NCBI GenBank assembly: GCA_963788325.1
Contig: CAWBGJ010000001.1
Span: 62,001 to 126,000, forward strand
Length of the DNA: 64,000 bases
Source of the DNA: Prado023 sp963788325
GTDB taxonomy: Bacteria; Actinomycetota; Actinomycetes; S36-B12; CAIYMF01
Direction of reading: 5' to 3'
A program made the translations under genes and the position numbers. Shown here one piece after another: positions 44,889 to 53,406 of this stretch (the stretch's first letter is position 1; every line of letters begins with the position of its first letter). The notes below the pieces were generated by a model. That model ran no database searches. It was not told the DNA's origin and saw only the letters and a program-made list of their open reading frames with translations.

Positions 44889-45740
44889 TCAGCCTCCGTA
44901 GGTGTAGAAGCCCTGGCCACTCTTACGACCGAGGTCGCCGGCGATGGCCATGCGGGTGATCAGTTCAGGTGGGTAGAACGACTGCTGCGCGGTCTCGTTG
45001 TAGATCGACATCGAGGCCCTCCGCATCACGTCGATACCGGTCAGGTCAGCAGTGGCCAGCGGCCCCATCGCATGACCGAAGCCGAGTCTGCAGGCGATGT
45101 CCACGTCCTCGGGGCTGGCCACACCGGACTCGACCAGGCGGATCGCCTCGTTGACCAAGGCCGTGATGATCCGGGTGGTCACGAATCCCGCCACGTCTCG
45201 GTTGACCACGATGCACGTCTTGCCGATGCCCTCGGCCCAGCTGCGGGCGGCGGCCAGGGTCTCATCGGAGGTCTTGAGCCCACGGACCAGTTCGCAGAGC
45301 TTCATCATCGGAACCGGCGAGAAGAAGTGCGTGCCCACGACGGCCTCGGGCCGCTGGGTCGCTGCGGCAATCCGGGTGATCGGGATCGCGGAGGTGTTGG
45401 TGGCCAGCACCGCCCCCTGCGGAGCCAGACGATCGAGCTCGGCGAACAGCTCGGACTTGAGGTCGACCTCCTCGATGATCGCCTCGACGATCACCTCCGC
45501 CTGAGCCGCGGCGTCGAGATCGGTCGTGCCCGTGATGCGGGCCAGCGCGGCCTCGGCGTCCTGCTCGGTGATCGAGCCCTTCGCGGCGAACTTCGTCAGG
45601 GAGGACTCGATCGCCCCGCGCCCGCGTGCGACCGCGTCGGTGCTGATGTCGCGCAGGATCACATCGTGGCCCGCGATCGCGCTGACCTGCGCGATGCCCG
45701 AACCCATCAGTCCCGCTCCGACGACCATGACAGTGGACAT
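44889..45740 (-). CDS. hbd: 3-Hydroxybutyryl-CoA dehydrogenase
   Basis: 283 residues from ATG 45740, preceded by GAGGAGG. NAD-binding VVGAGLMGSGIAQVSAIAG (about 5-23), catalytic His in VVGTHFFSPVPMMKLCELVRGLKT, and C-terminal FGHAMGPLATADLTGID and GRKSGQGFYTYGG. It reduces acetoacetyl-CoA to 3-hydroxybutyryl-CoA or reverses this. It leads a two-gene operon with ecm, which favours the ethylmalonyl-CoA direction. Its promoter region carries a sharp palindrome that probably binds a repressor. Confidence 0.94.
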   Translation of the reverse strand: MSTVMVVGAGLMGSGIAQVSAIAGHDVILRDISTDAVARGRGAIESSLTKFAAKGSITEQDAEAALARITGTTDLDAAAQAEVIVEAIIEEVDLKSELFAELDRLAPQGAVLATNTSAIPITRIAAATQRPEAVVGTHFFSPVPMMKLCELVRGLKTSDETLAAARSWAEGIGKTCIVVNRDVAGFVTTRIITALVNEAIRLVESGVASPEDVDIACRLGFGHAMGPLATADLTGIDVMRRASMSIYNETAQQSFYPPELITRMAIAGDLGRKSGQGFYTYGG

Positions 45741-45769
45741 GCGAACCTCCTCGAGTTGCGATTCGCCCG

Positions 45770-45775
45770 ATCCTA
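45770..45775 (-). promoter_or_regulatory. -10 box TAGGAT of the hbd-ecm operon
   Basis: TAGGAT on the minus strand, about 30 bases before ATG 45740, leaving room for the GAGGAGG ribosome site. Confidence 0.45.
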
Positions 45776-45784
45776 TCGCCGTGG

Positions 45785-45800
45785 GTTACTGGGCAGTAAC
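45785..45800. promoter_or_regulatory. Palindrome GTTACTG-GG-CAGTAAC, likely TetR-type operator of hbd-ecm
   Basis: Seven-base arms are perfect with a two-base centre. It lies ten bases upstream of the hbd -10 box, over the -35 region, where a repressor would block the polymerase. Size and form fit TetR-family operators; the regulator is not in the window. Confidence 0.6.
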
Positions 45801-45837
45801 GTCAGGGTCGCCGCGCCCGCACCGCAGCGGACGGCGC

Positions 45838-47130
45838 TCAGTCGTCGAAGGGCGAGGGCATCTCGACGCGCTCGATCCGGGCGCCGACGTTGACCAGGCT
45901 CGGGACGAACCCGGCATAGCCACGCTCGATGTGGTGGATCTCGTAGACCGTGGTGTAGCCCTGCGCGGCCAGGCCCGCGAGCACCAGCCCGGCTCCGGCG
46001 CGGATGTCGGCCGCCTCGACGGGAGCGCCGGATAGCCCGGTGCGCCCGCGCACCAGCGCGTGGTGGCCGTCGGTGCGCACGTCGGCGCCGAGACGGGCCA
46101 GCTCGTTGACGAACCGGAAGCGCGCCTCGAAGAGGTTCTCAGTGATCATTGCCGTGCCCTCGGCGATCGCGTTGAGGGCGATGAACTGCGGCTGCAGGTC
46201 CGTCGGGAAGCCCGGGTAGGGCAGGGTGACGATGTCCACGGCCCGTGGCCGGTCCTCCATCCGGACGCTGAACCCGGCGTCCTCGATGTGGATCACCGCC
46301 CCGGCCGAGGCCAGCTTGTCCAGGGCCATCTCCAGATGCCGGCCGATCGCACCGCGCACGAACAGCTCGCCGCCGGTGATCGCCGCTGCGACCGCCCAGG
46401 TGCCGGCAACGATGCGGTCGGGCACAGTGTGGTGCTCCACCGGGTGCAGCGTGCGCACCCCCTCGACGGTGATCGTCGACGTGCCAGCGCCCCCGATCTG
46501 AGCCCCCATCGCGGTGAGCATCTGGCAGATGTCCACGATCTCCGGCTCGCGGGCGGCGTTGTCGATCACAGTCGTGCCGTGGGCGAGCACAGCGGCCATC
46601 AGGATGTTCTCCGTGGCCCCGACGCTGGGGAAGTCCAGCCAGATCTGGCCACCGTGCAACGACTTGGCCTTGGCCACCAGGAAGCCGTGCTCGTTGTCGA
46701 AGGTGGCACCGAGCTTCTGCAGCCCGGCGATGTGCATGTCCAGGCCTCGCGAGCCGATGGCATCCCCGCCGGGCAGGGCCACGTCGGCCGCACCGCACCG
46801 GGCGATCAGCGGACCCAAGACACAGATCGAGGCGCGCATCCGCCGGACCAGGTCGTAGTCAGCCTGATGGTGGGGCGTCTCGGGCACGTCGATCGTGACG
46901 GTGCCGCCCACCAGCGGTGACCCTGCCTCATGGACCACGTCGCAGCCGAGCCTGCGCAGCAGCTCGGCCATGATCGCCACATCCAGGATGTCCGGGACGT
47001 TGGTGATGGTGGTGCGGCCCTGGGCCAGGAGCGCGGCGGCCATGAGCTTGAGCACGCTGTTCTTGGCGCCGACCACGCCGATCTCGCCGGTCAGGCGATG
47101 ACCACCCCGGACCCGGAACACCTGCTGCAT
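45838..47130 (-). CDS. murA: UDP-N-acetylglucosamine 1-carboxyvinyltransferase, Asp-type (fosfomycin-insensitive)
   Basis: 430 residues from ATG 47130; the ATG at 47139 lies inside the -10 box. VVGAKNSVLKLMAAALLAQG is the N-terminal signature with the UDP-GlcNAc Lys-Asn; the catalytic loop reads VALPGGDAIGSRGLDMH, with Asp where most bacteria have Cys, as in M. tuberculosis. Asp still works as the acid but cannot be alkylated by fosfomycin. TDLQPQFIALNAIAEG and the other EPSP-fold repeats are in place. First step of peptidoglycan precursor synthesis. It is divergent from the adenosyltransferase gene, the same pair order as Rv1315 and Rv1314c. Confidence 0.97.
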   Translation of the reverse strand: MQQVFRVRGGHRLTGEIGVVGAKNSVLKLMAAALLAQGRTTITNVPDILDVAIMAELLRRLGCDVVHEAGSPLVGGTVTIDVPETPHHQADYDLVRRMRASICVLGPLIARCGAADVALPGGDAIGSRGLDMHIAGLQKLGATFDNEHGFLVAKAKSLHGGQIWLDFPSVGATENILMAAVLAHGTTVIDNAAREPEIVDICQMLTAMGAQIGGAGTSTITVEGVRTLHPVEHHTVPDRIVAGTWAVAAAITGGELFVRGAIGRHLEMALDKLASAGAVIHIEDAGFSVRMEDRPRAVDIVTLPYPGFPTDLQPQFIALNAIAEGTAMITENLFEARFRFVNELARLGADVRTDGHHALVRGRTGLSGAPVEAADIRAGAGLVLAGLAAQGYTTVYEIHHIERGYAGFVPSLVNVGARIERVEMPSPFDD

Positions 47131-47137
47131 GGTGGCC

Positions 47138-47143
47138 ATCGTA
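47138..47143 (-). promoter_or_regulatory. -10 box TACGAT, leaderless start for murA
   Basis: TACGAT on the minus strand ends 7 nt before ATG 47130. Confidence 0.5.
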
Positions 47144-47230
47144 GGGCCGCAACCGACATGGAAGTGCCCCGCGTCCGCCGCCGTGCCCGGCAATGCCCGA
47201 CGCTCTGCGGCGGGGCACGCGACCCCGACA

Positions 47231-47236
47231 TAGGCT
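47231..47236 (+). promoter_or_regulatory. -10 box TAGGCT, leaderless start for cob(I)alamin adenosyltransferase
   Basis: TAGGCT is followed after 6 nt by ATG 47243. No B12 riboswitch fits between, since the transcript has no leader. Confidence 0.55.
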
Positions 47237-47242
47237 GCCCAC

Positions 47243-47818
47243 ATGGTCAAACTCACGAAGATCTACACCCGCACCGGCGACGACGGGACGACCTCCCTGG
47301 GCGACATGAGCCGCACCTCCAAGAACGACCTGCGCCTGATCGCCTACGCCGACGTCGACGAGGCCAACAGCGCGGTCGGGGTCGTGCTGGCGTGCACCGA
47401 GCTGGCCGAGGACGTGCGCGGCCTGCTGCTGCGGGTGCAGAACGAGCTGTTCGACGTGGGCGCGGACCTCTGCACCCCGGTCGTGGCCGAACCGGCATAC
47501 CCCCCGTTGAGGGTGGAGGCCGCCTACGTGGACCGGCTCGAGGAGGCGATCGACACCTACAACGCCGACCTGCCCAAGCTGAACTCCTTCGTCCTGCCCG
47601 GCGGGACTCCCGCGTGTGCCCACCTGCATGTGGCCCGCACCGTGGTGCGCCGGGCCGAGCGCTCGACGTGGGCCGCGATGACCGAGCATGCCGACTCGAT
47701 GACCGAGCTGCCGGCGACGTACCTCAACCGGCTGTCGGACCTGTTGTTCGTGCTCGCCCGACACGCGAACCTGGCGGTGGGCGACGTCCTGTGGAAGCCC
47801 GGGGGCGAGCGCGCCTAG
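47243..47818 (+). CDS. pduO: PduO-type ATP:cob(I)alamin adenosyltransferase
   Basis: 191 residues. KIYTRTGDDGTTSLGDMSRTSKNDLRL (about 6-32) is the ATP-binding loop; YADVDEANSAVGVVL, FVLPGGTPACAHLHVARTVVRRAERS (about 113-138, with the key Arg and Glu) and YLNRLSDLLFVLAR complete the family. It makes adenosylcobalamin and can hand it to mutases. The nearby clients are Ecm and IcmA with MeaB as gatekeeper. Confidence 0.95.
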   Translation: MVKLTKIYTRTGDDGTTSLGDMSRTSKNDLRLIAYADVDEANSAVGVVLACTELAEDVRGLLLRVQNELFDVGADLCTPVVAEPAYPPLRVEAAYVDRLEEAIDTYNADLPKLNSFVLPGGTPACAHLHVARTVVRRAERSTWAAMTEHADSMTELPATYLNRLSDLLFVLARHANLAVGDVLWKPGGERA

Positions 47819-47852
47819 GAGGCAAGCGGCGACCCACAAGCAACGAGTGCCG

Positions 47853-48746
47853 CTACCCCTGCGGGCTCTGGGCCCCGGAGGGGGGATGGTCCACGGAGCT
47901 GGAGCCAGGATCGGGACCCTCGGTCGCCTGCGTGATCCTGACGGCCGCAACCATGGCAACGCCCAGCCCGGCGAAGGCAACCACCTTGTGCCACATCGGG
48001 TCGGCCAGCCGCTCCTGCAGGACAAGGATCCCGATGATGACGCTCACGATCGGGTTCCCCACGGACACCGTGGCCACGGTCGAGGCCAGGTGACCCAGCG
48101 CGAGGGACACCTGTTGGACGATGAACGCAACCAGAGCCGCACCAGCCCAGGCGTAGAACTCCCAGGAGGTGAGCAGCCCCGACACCCCGCCGGCCGACCA
48201 TGCTTCAGAGGTGGGCTTCCACATGGCGGCCGACAACGCATACAACACGCCGGCCGCGGCACCGAAGTACGCGGCCCTGCGGCCCTGATCTGACCGCCGC
48301 CCAATGATGACGAAGGCAGCAGCGAGCGCACCGAAGATCAGGAAGGTCAGAGCCCATTGCCAGGTCGGGGCGCTCGGATTACCGGCGCCTTCCTCTCCGA
48401 AGTACGTGAAACAGGCCAGACCAAGCACGATCGCCCCGGCGGCCAGGACCTCGGTGCGGTTGACCTGCTGATCGGTCAGCCAGCGCCCAAGCGGGAGCGC
48501 GAACACGATCGTCGTGACCAGCAACGACTGCACGATGGCCAACTGACCCTCTGTGAGGGCGACCGCCTGGAACGCGTACCCGAACAGCAGGACCAGCGTG
48601 CCGACGAGCCACCACCCCTGGGTGACGAGCCGCAGGAAGCTGCGCCCGCCCTCAACAGGCGGACCCATCCCGAGGGCGCCCTTCTGCTGCAGAGTCGCGG
48701 CAAGGGCGAAGCAGAAGGCGGCGAGCAGGGCCAGCAGCTCAGGCAT
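47853..48746 (-). CDS. DMT-superfamily membrane transporter (EamA/NIPA-like)
   Basis: 297 residues from ATG 48746, about nine or ten membrane spans. It opens PELLALLAAFCFALAATLQQKGAL, with an inverted repeat second half (SWEFYAWAGAALVAFIVQQVSLALGHLASTVATVSVGNPIVSVIIGILVLQERL) where PIVSVIIGILVLQERL is the EamA hallmark. The C-terminal 25 residues are soluble. Substrate is unknown; related proteins carry metabolites or magnesium. A -10 box lies 8 nt before the start. It lies after the ATP synthase operon on the same strand, beyond a hairpin. Confidence 0.85.
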   Translation of the reverse strand: MPELLALLAAFCFALAATLQQKGALGMGPPVEGGRSFLRLVTQGWWLVGTLVLLFGYAFQAVALTEGQLAIVQSLLVTTIVFALPLGRWLTDQQVNRTEVLAAGAIVLGLACFTYFGEEGAGNPSAPTWQWALTFLIFGALAAAFVIIGRRSDQGRRAAYFGAAAGVLYALSAAMWKPTSEAWSAGGVSGLLTSWEFYAWAGAALVAFIVQQVSLALGHLASTVATVSVGNPIVSVIIGILVLQERLADPMWHKVVAFAGLGVAMVAAVRITQATEGPDPGSSSVDHPPSGAQSPQG

Positions 48747-48754
48747 GGCGCCAG

Positions 48755-48760
48755 ACGATA
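48755..48760 (-). promoter_or_regulatory. -10 box TATCGT, probable leaderless start for DMT transporter
   Basis: TATCGT on the minus strand ends 8 nt before ATG 48746. Confidence 0.4.
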
Positions 48761-48807
48761 CCCGCCCGGGTTCCCGCCCGGGTGCAGACACGCGTGACGG
48801 TCAGTCG

Positions 48808-48849
48808 CCGGGTCCCGACCGAAGTCCAGGGACTAGGCGGGACCCCCGG
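48808..48849 (-). terminator. Hairpin ending the ATP synthase operon
   Basis: CCGGGTCCCG (48808-48817) pairs with CGGGACCCCCGG (48838-48849) with two bulged bases, 18 bases past the atpC stop. Confidence 0.5.
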
Positions 48850-48867
48850 CAGAGCCAAGTCGTCCCC

Positions 48868-49281
48868 TCAGCTGCCCCGGTGCAAGGTCTGGCTCTCCAC
48901 GGCCATCGCGGTCTTGAGCCGGGTCCTGGCGCGCAGCTCGGCAGCCTTCTCGCGTCGATCGACCGTGCCATCGGACAGGATCCGGTCCAGCGCTCGCTGG
49001 GCCCGCTCCACGTCGATCTCGGTGGCCAGCTCGGCAGTCTCGGCCAGGATGGCCACCTTGTTGTTGGCCACGGAGAAGAACCCGCCGTGCACGACTGCCC
49101 CGACCTTGGGACCCTCGATCGGCTCGATGCGCACTGCCCCGTCGGTGAGCAGGGCCAGCACGGGCTCGTGACCCGGCAGGATCCCGATCTCACCCTCGGG
49201 CGTGGTCGCCACGACCATCCGGGCCTTGCCCTCCCACAGCGGGCGGTCCATCGCGACCAGGGAGACGCTGAGCTCAGCCAT
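48868..49281 (-). CDS. atpC: ATP synthase epsilon subunit
   Basis: 137 residues. SVSLVAMDRPLWEGKARMVVATTPEGEIGILPGHEPVLALL is the N-terminal beta-sandwich; AEDATELA-like helix VAILAETAELATEIDVERAQRALDRIL follows. It forms the central stalk with gamma and can inhibit hydrolysis. Last gene of the atp operon, seven bases after atpD. Confidence 0.95.
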   Translation of the reverse strand: MAELSVSLVAMDRPLWEGKARMVVATTPEGEIGILPGHEPVLALLTDGAVRIEPIEGPKVGAVVHGGFFSVANNKVAILAETAELATEIDVERAQRALDRILSDGTVDRREKAAELRARTRLKTAMAVESQTLHRGS

Positions 49282-49288
49282 GGCTGCC

Positions 49289-50734
49289 TCAGCCCTTCAG
49301 CTTGGCGGCGTTGCGCTCGACGTCCTCGATACCACCGGCCATGAAGAACGCGGACTCGGGGATGTGGTCGTACTCGCCGTCGGCCAGGGCCTTGAAAGAG
49401 GCGATCGTCTCCTCCACGGGGACGAACGAACCGGGCTGGCCGGTGAACGCTTCTGCCACGAACATGTTCTGGCTCAGGAACCGCTGGATCCGCCGCGCCC
49501 GGTTGACCAGGACCTTGTCCTCCTCGGACAGCTCGTCGATGCCCAGGATCGCGATGATGTCCTGCAGGTCCTTGTAGCGCTGCAGGATCTCCTTGGTCCG
49601 GGCTGCCACGGCGTAGTGCTCGTCGCCGACGATCCGCGGGTCGAGGATCCGCGAGGTGGAGTCCAGCGGATCGACGGCCGGGTAGATGCCGATCTCAGAG
49701 ATCGGCCGGCTCAGCGTCGTGGTCGCATCCAGATGGGCGAAGGTCGTGGCTGGCGCCGGGTCAGTAAGGTCGTCGGCGGGCACGTAGATGGCCTGCAGGG
49801 ACGTGATCGAGTGACCGCGGGTCGAGGTGATGCGCTCCTGGAGCATGCCCATCTCGTCGGCCAGGGTCGGCTGGTAGCCCACCGCTGAGGGCATCCGTCC
49901 CAGCAGGGTGGAGACCTCGGAACCGGCCTGCGTGAAGCGGAAGATGTTGTCGATGAACAGCAGGACGTCCTGCTTCTGAACGTCGCGGAAGTACTCCGCC
50001 ATCGTCAGCGCGGTCAGAGCCACCCGCAGGCGGGTGCCCGGGGGCTCGTCCATCTGGCCGAAGACCAGTGCGGTCTTCTCCAGGACACCGGACTCGCTCA
50101 TTTCCAGGAACAGGTCGTTGCCCTCACGGGTGCGCTCGCCGACCCCGGCGAAGACCGAGACGCCGGAGAAGTTCTCCGCGACGCGGTAGATCATCTCCTG
50201 GATCAGCACCGTCTTGCCCACACCGGCGCCGCCGAACAGGCCGATCTTGCCGCCCTTGACGTACGGGGTGAGCAGGTCGATGACCTTGATGCCGGTCCAG
50301 AACACCTCAGTGCGGCTCTCAAGCTGGTCGAAGGCCGGCGGCTGGCGGTGGATGCCCCAGCGCTCGGTGATCTCCAGCGACGACTCCTCGACGTCCAGCG
50401 GCTTGCCGAGGGTGTTCCACACGTGGCCCTTGGTCACGTCGCCGACCGGGACCATGATCGCGTCGCCGGTGTCGCGCACCTCAGCGCCGCGAACCAGGCC
50501 GTCGGTAGGCTGCATGGAAATCGCGCGGACCAGGTTGTCGCCGAGGTGCTGGGCGACCTCGAGGGTCAGCGTGTGGGTTCCGCCGCCCTCCTCTCCGGCG
50601 CCGAAGCTCACGTCGACATGCAGCGCGTTCATGAGCTCGGGCATGGCCTCGACGGGGAACTCCACGTCGACGACAGGGCCGGTCACGCGGGCGACGCGAC
50701 CCACTCCCTGAGCGGTCTCAACAGAGGCGGTCAT
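49289..50734 (-). CDS. atpD: ATP synthase beta subunit
   Basis: 481 residues, the catalytic F1 subunit. P-loop GLFGGAGVGKTVLIQEM (about 168-184), Walker B VLLFIDNIFRFTQAG, and the DELSEED motif as GIDELSEEDKVLV. The catalytic Glu is in GVGERTREGNDL. ATG 50734 is nine bases after atpG. Confidence 0.98.
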   Translation of the reverse strand: MTASVETAQGVGRVARVTGPVVDVEFPVEAMPELMNALHVDVSFGAGEEGGGTHTLTLEVAQHLGDNLVRAISMQPTDGLVRGAEVRDTGDAIMVPVGDVTKGHVWNTLGKPLDVEESSLEITERWGIHRQPPAFDQLESRTEVFWTGIKVIDLLTPYVKGGKIGLFGGAGVGKTVLIQEMIYRVAENFSGVSVFAGVGERTREGNDLFLEMSESGVLEKTALVFGQMDEPPGTRLRVALTALTMAEYFRDVQKQDVLLFIDNIFRFTQAGSEVSTLLGRMPSAVGYQPTLADEMGMLQERITSTRGHSITSLQAIYVPADDLTDPAPATTFAHLDATTTLSRPISEIGIYPAVDPLDSTSRILDPRIVGDEHYAVAARTKEILQRYKDLQDIIAILGIDELSEEDKVLVNRARRIQRFLSQNMFVAEAFTGQPGSFVPVEETIASFKALADGEYDHIPESAFFMAGGIEDVERNAAKLKG

Positions 50735-50743
50735 GGACGATCC

Positions 50744-51709
50744 TCAACTTCCTGCGGTGGCGGAGGCAAGAGCATCGGCGCCGCCGACGATCTCGGAAAT
50801 CTCCTGGGTGATCTCGGTCTGGCGGGCCTGGTTGGCCTGCTGGCTGAGGCTCTTGATCAGTTCCTCAGCATTGTCCGTGGCTGAACTCATCGCGCGACGC
50901 CGGGCGGCGTGCTCAGAGGCAGCCGCTTCCAGCAGCGCGGTGTAGACGATGTTCTCCACGTAGCGCGGGAGCAACTCGTTGAGCACGGTGTCGGCGTCAG
51001 GCTCGAACTCGTAGAGCGGCATCACCGGCGCTGTGGAGCCCTGGCTGGCCTCGGGCTTGGTGTCCGGGTGCAGCTCCTGGTCCCAGTTGACGTCCACAAC
51101 CTGCTCGACGACCTCGATCGGCAGGATCCGGCGGATCCGAACCTCCTGCCGGCCCATGTTCACGAAGTGCGTGTAGACGATGTGGATCTCGTCGGTCCCG
51201 GCCTCATCCTGGGATCGGGACAGGAACGAGGCCAACAGGCCGATGGCGATCTCCTTGGCGTCCTCGACGGTCGGCTGGTCGCTGAACCCGACGTACTCGC
51301 CCTCGATCCGCCGCTCGCGGAACTTGTAGTAGTTGACGACCTTGCGCCCCACGAGGAAGTGCACCGGCTCGATGCCCTGCTCGCGAAGATAGGCGTTGAG
51401 GCCCTCCCCCTCGCGGATGATGTTCGACGAGTAGGCACCGGCCAGTCCACGATCCGCAGCGACCAGCAGCACGGCTGCGCGCTTGTGCTCGTCGCGGGTC
51501 GAGGTCAGCGGGTGGTCGTCGGAGGCGGACATCGACACGGCCGCCGAGATCGCGGCGATCAGCTCGCGAGTGTAGGGCAGCGCCGCGTTGAGCCGGGCCT
51601 GGGCCTTGACGATCCGCGACGAGGCGATCAACTCCATCGCCTTGGTGATCTTCTTGGTCTGCTGGACGCTGCGGATGCGGCGTCGGAAGACCCTCAGTTG
51701 GGCGCCCAT
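50744..51709 (-). CDS. atpG: ATP synthase gamma subunit
   Basis: 321 residues from ATG 51709, four bases after atpA. MGAQLRVFRRRIRSVQQTKKITKAMELIASSRIVKAQ is the N-terminal helix and the C-terminal helix ends SATDNAEELIKSLSQQANQARQTEITQEISEIVGGADAL, the two that make the rotor coil. A loop at about 205-245 is longer than in E. coli, as usual in actinobacteria. Confidence 0.97.
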   Translation of the reverse strand: MGAQLRVFRRRIRSVQQTKKITKAMELIASSRIVKAQARLNAALPYTRELIAAISAAVSMSASDDHPLTSTRDEHKRAAVLLVAADRGLAGAYSSNIIREGEGLNAYLREQGIEPVHFLVGRKVVNYYKFRERRIEGEYVGFSDQPTVEDAKEIAIGLLASFLSRSQDEAGTDEIHIVYTHFVNMGRQEVRIRRILPIEVVEQVVDVNWDQELHPDTKPEASQGSTAPVMPLYEFEPDADTVLNELLPRYVENIVYTALLEAAASEHAARRRAMSSATDNAEELIKSLSQQANQARQTEITQEISEIVGGADALASATAGS

Positions 51710-51713
51710 TCCG

Positions 51714-53348
51714 CTACTTCCGCACAACCTTGGTGATCTGGGTGACTTCGACGTCATCCTCGGTCACCGGCTCCACCGGGACATCCTTGACCAGCACATG
51801 ACCCTCGCTGGTGGTGAACTGCCGCTTGAAGGCCTCCATCGCCGACTCCAGGCCGGACACTGTGTCCTCGGAGAGGTCCGAGGTGCCGCTGATCGTGTCG
51901 ATGATCTGGCTGTGCTCGCGGTGGACGTACTCGAGGAACTCCGTGTCGAAACGGCGCACATCCTCGACGGGCACGTTGTCCAGCTGCCCGGTCGTACCGG
52001 CCCAGACGGAGATGACCTCATCGGCCAACGACTGCGGCTTGTACTGCGGCTGCTTGAGGATCTCCACCAGCCGCGTGCCGCGAGCCAGCTGGGCCTTGGA
52101 AGCGGAGTCCAGGTCGGAGCCGAACGCCGCGAAGGCCTCCAGCTCGCGGAACTGGGCCAGGTCCAGGCGCAGACGGCCGGCCACCTTCTTCATCGCCTTG
52201 GACTGCGCCGAGCCGCCGACGCGCGATACCGAGATGCCGACGTTGATGGCCGGGCGGACGCCCGAGTTGAACAGGTCCGACTCCAGGAAGCACTGCCCGT
52301 CGGTGATCGAGATGACGTTGGTGGGGATGTAGGCCGACACGTCGTTGGCCTTGGTCTCGATGATCGGCAGGCCGGTCATCGAGCCGGCACCGAGGTCATC
52401 GGACAGCTTCGCGCAGCGCTCCAGCAGCCGGGAGTGCAAGTAGAACACGTCACCGGGGTAGGCCTCGCGGCCCGGGGGGCGGCGCAGCAGCAGCGAGACC
52501 GCACGGTAGGCCTCGGCCTGCTTGCTCAGGTCGTCGAACACGATGAGCACGTGCTTGCCCTCGTACATCCAGTGCTGGCCGATCGCCGAGCCGGTGTAGG
52601 GCGCCAAGTACTTGAAGCCCGCGGAGTCCGAGGCCGGCGAGGCGATGATGGTCGTGTACTCCATCGCGCCGTACTCCTCGAGCACCCCGCGCACCCCGGC
52701 GATGGTCGAGCCCTTCTGGCCGATGGCCACGTAGATGCAGCGCACCTGCTTGTTCGGGTCCCCGGACTCCCAGTTGCTCTTCTGGTTGAGGATGGTGTCC
52801 AGGCACACGGCGGTCTTGCCCGTCTGCCGGTCACCGATGATCAGCTGGCGCTGCCCGCGGCCGATCGCGGTCATCGCGTCGATGGCCTTGATGCCCGTGG
52901 CCATCGACTCCTTGACCGGCTGGCGCTGGACGACGGTGGGGGCCTGCAGCTCCAGGGCACGGCGCGCCGAGGTCTCGATCGGGCCACGGCCGTCGATCGG
53001 GTTGCCCAACGGGTCCACGACACGGCCCAGGTAGGCATCGCCCACTGCCACCGAGAGCACCTCGCCGGTGCGCTTGACCACCTGGCCCTCCTCGATGGCC
53101 GAGCCATCACCGAGCAGCACGACGCCGATCTCACGCACGTCGAGGTTCAGGGCCAGGCCCAGCAGGCCGCCCTCGAACTCGAGCAGCTCATTGGTCATCG
53201 CCGAGTGCAGGCCCTCGACCCGGGCGATCCCGTCGCCGGTCTCGACCACGCGGCCAACCTCCTCGCGCGCGGACTCCGGCGCGAAATCGGCAACACTGCG
53301 CTCGATCGCCGCCCGGATCTCCTCTGGGCGGATCGCCAGCTCCGTCAT
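51714..53348 (-). CDS. atpA: ATP synthase alpha subunit
   Basis: 544 residues from ATG 53348; a longer frame to 53459 overlaps atpH and lacks homology. P-loop LIIGDRQTGKTAVCLDTI (about 169-186), Arg finger in GISVSRVGGSAQSKAMKKVAG. The C-terminal extension of about 35 residues with HVLVKDVPVEPVTEDDVEVTQITKVVRK is of the actinobacterial kind that limits ATP hydrolysis in mycobacteria, though sequence differs. Confidence 0.98.
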   Translation of the reverse strand: MTELAIRPEEIRAAIERSVADFAPESAREEVGRVVETGDGIARVEGLHSAMTNELLEFEGGLLGLALNLDVREIGVVLLGDGSAIEEGQVVKRTGEVLSVAVGDAYLGRVVDPLGNPIDGRGPIETSARRALELQAPTVVQRQPVKESMATGIKAIDAMTAIGRGQRQLIIGDRQTGKTAVCLDTILNQKSNWESGDPNKQVRCIYVAIGQKGSTIAGVRGVLEEYGAMEYTTIIASPASDSAGFKYLAPYTGSAIGQHWMYEGKHVLIVFDDLSKQAEAYRAVSLLLRRPPGREAYPGDVFYLHSRLLERCAKLSDDLGAGSMTGLPIIETKANDVSAYIPTNVISITDGQCFLESDLFNSGVRPAINVGISVSRVGGSAQSKAMKKVAGRLRLDLAQFRELEAFAAFGSDLDSASKAQLARGTRLVEILKQPQYKPQSLADEVISVWAGTTGQLDNVPVEDVRRFDTEFLEYVHREHSQIIDTISGTSDLSEDTVSGLESAMEAFKRQFTTSEGHVLVKDVPVEPVTEDDVEVTQITKVVRK

Positions 53349-53406
53349 CGTGTCTCCTCGTCCTTCCCGCAGGTGCGGGGCTTGCGGTATGGAAAGTGTG
53401 GGTGTG

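Noticed and set aside
47131..47242. Cobalamin riboswitch before pduO
   Set aside because: Only 112 bases separate it from murA, both starts appear leaderless, and no B12-box sequence was seen.
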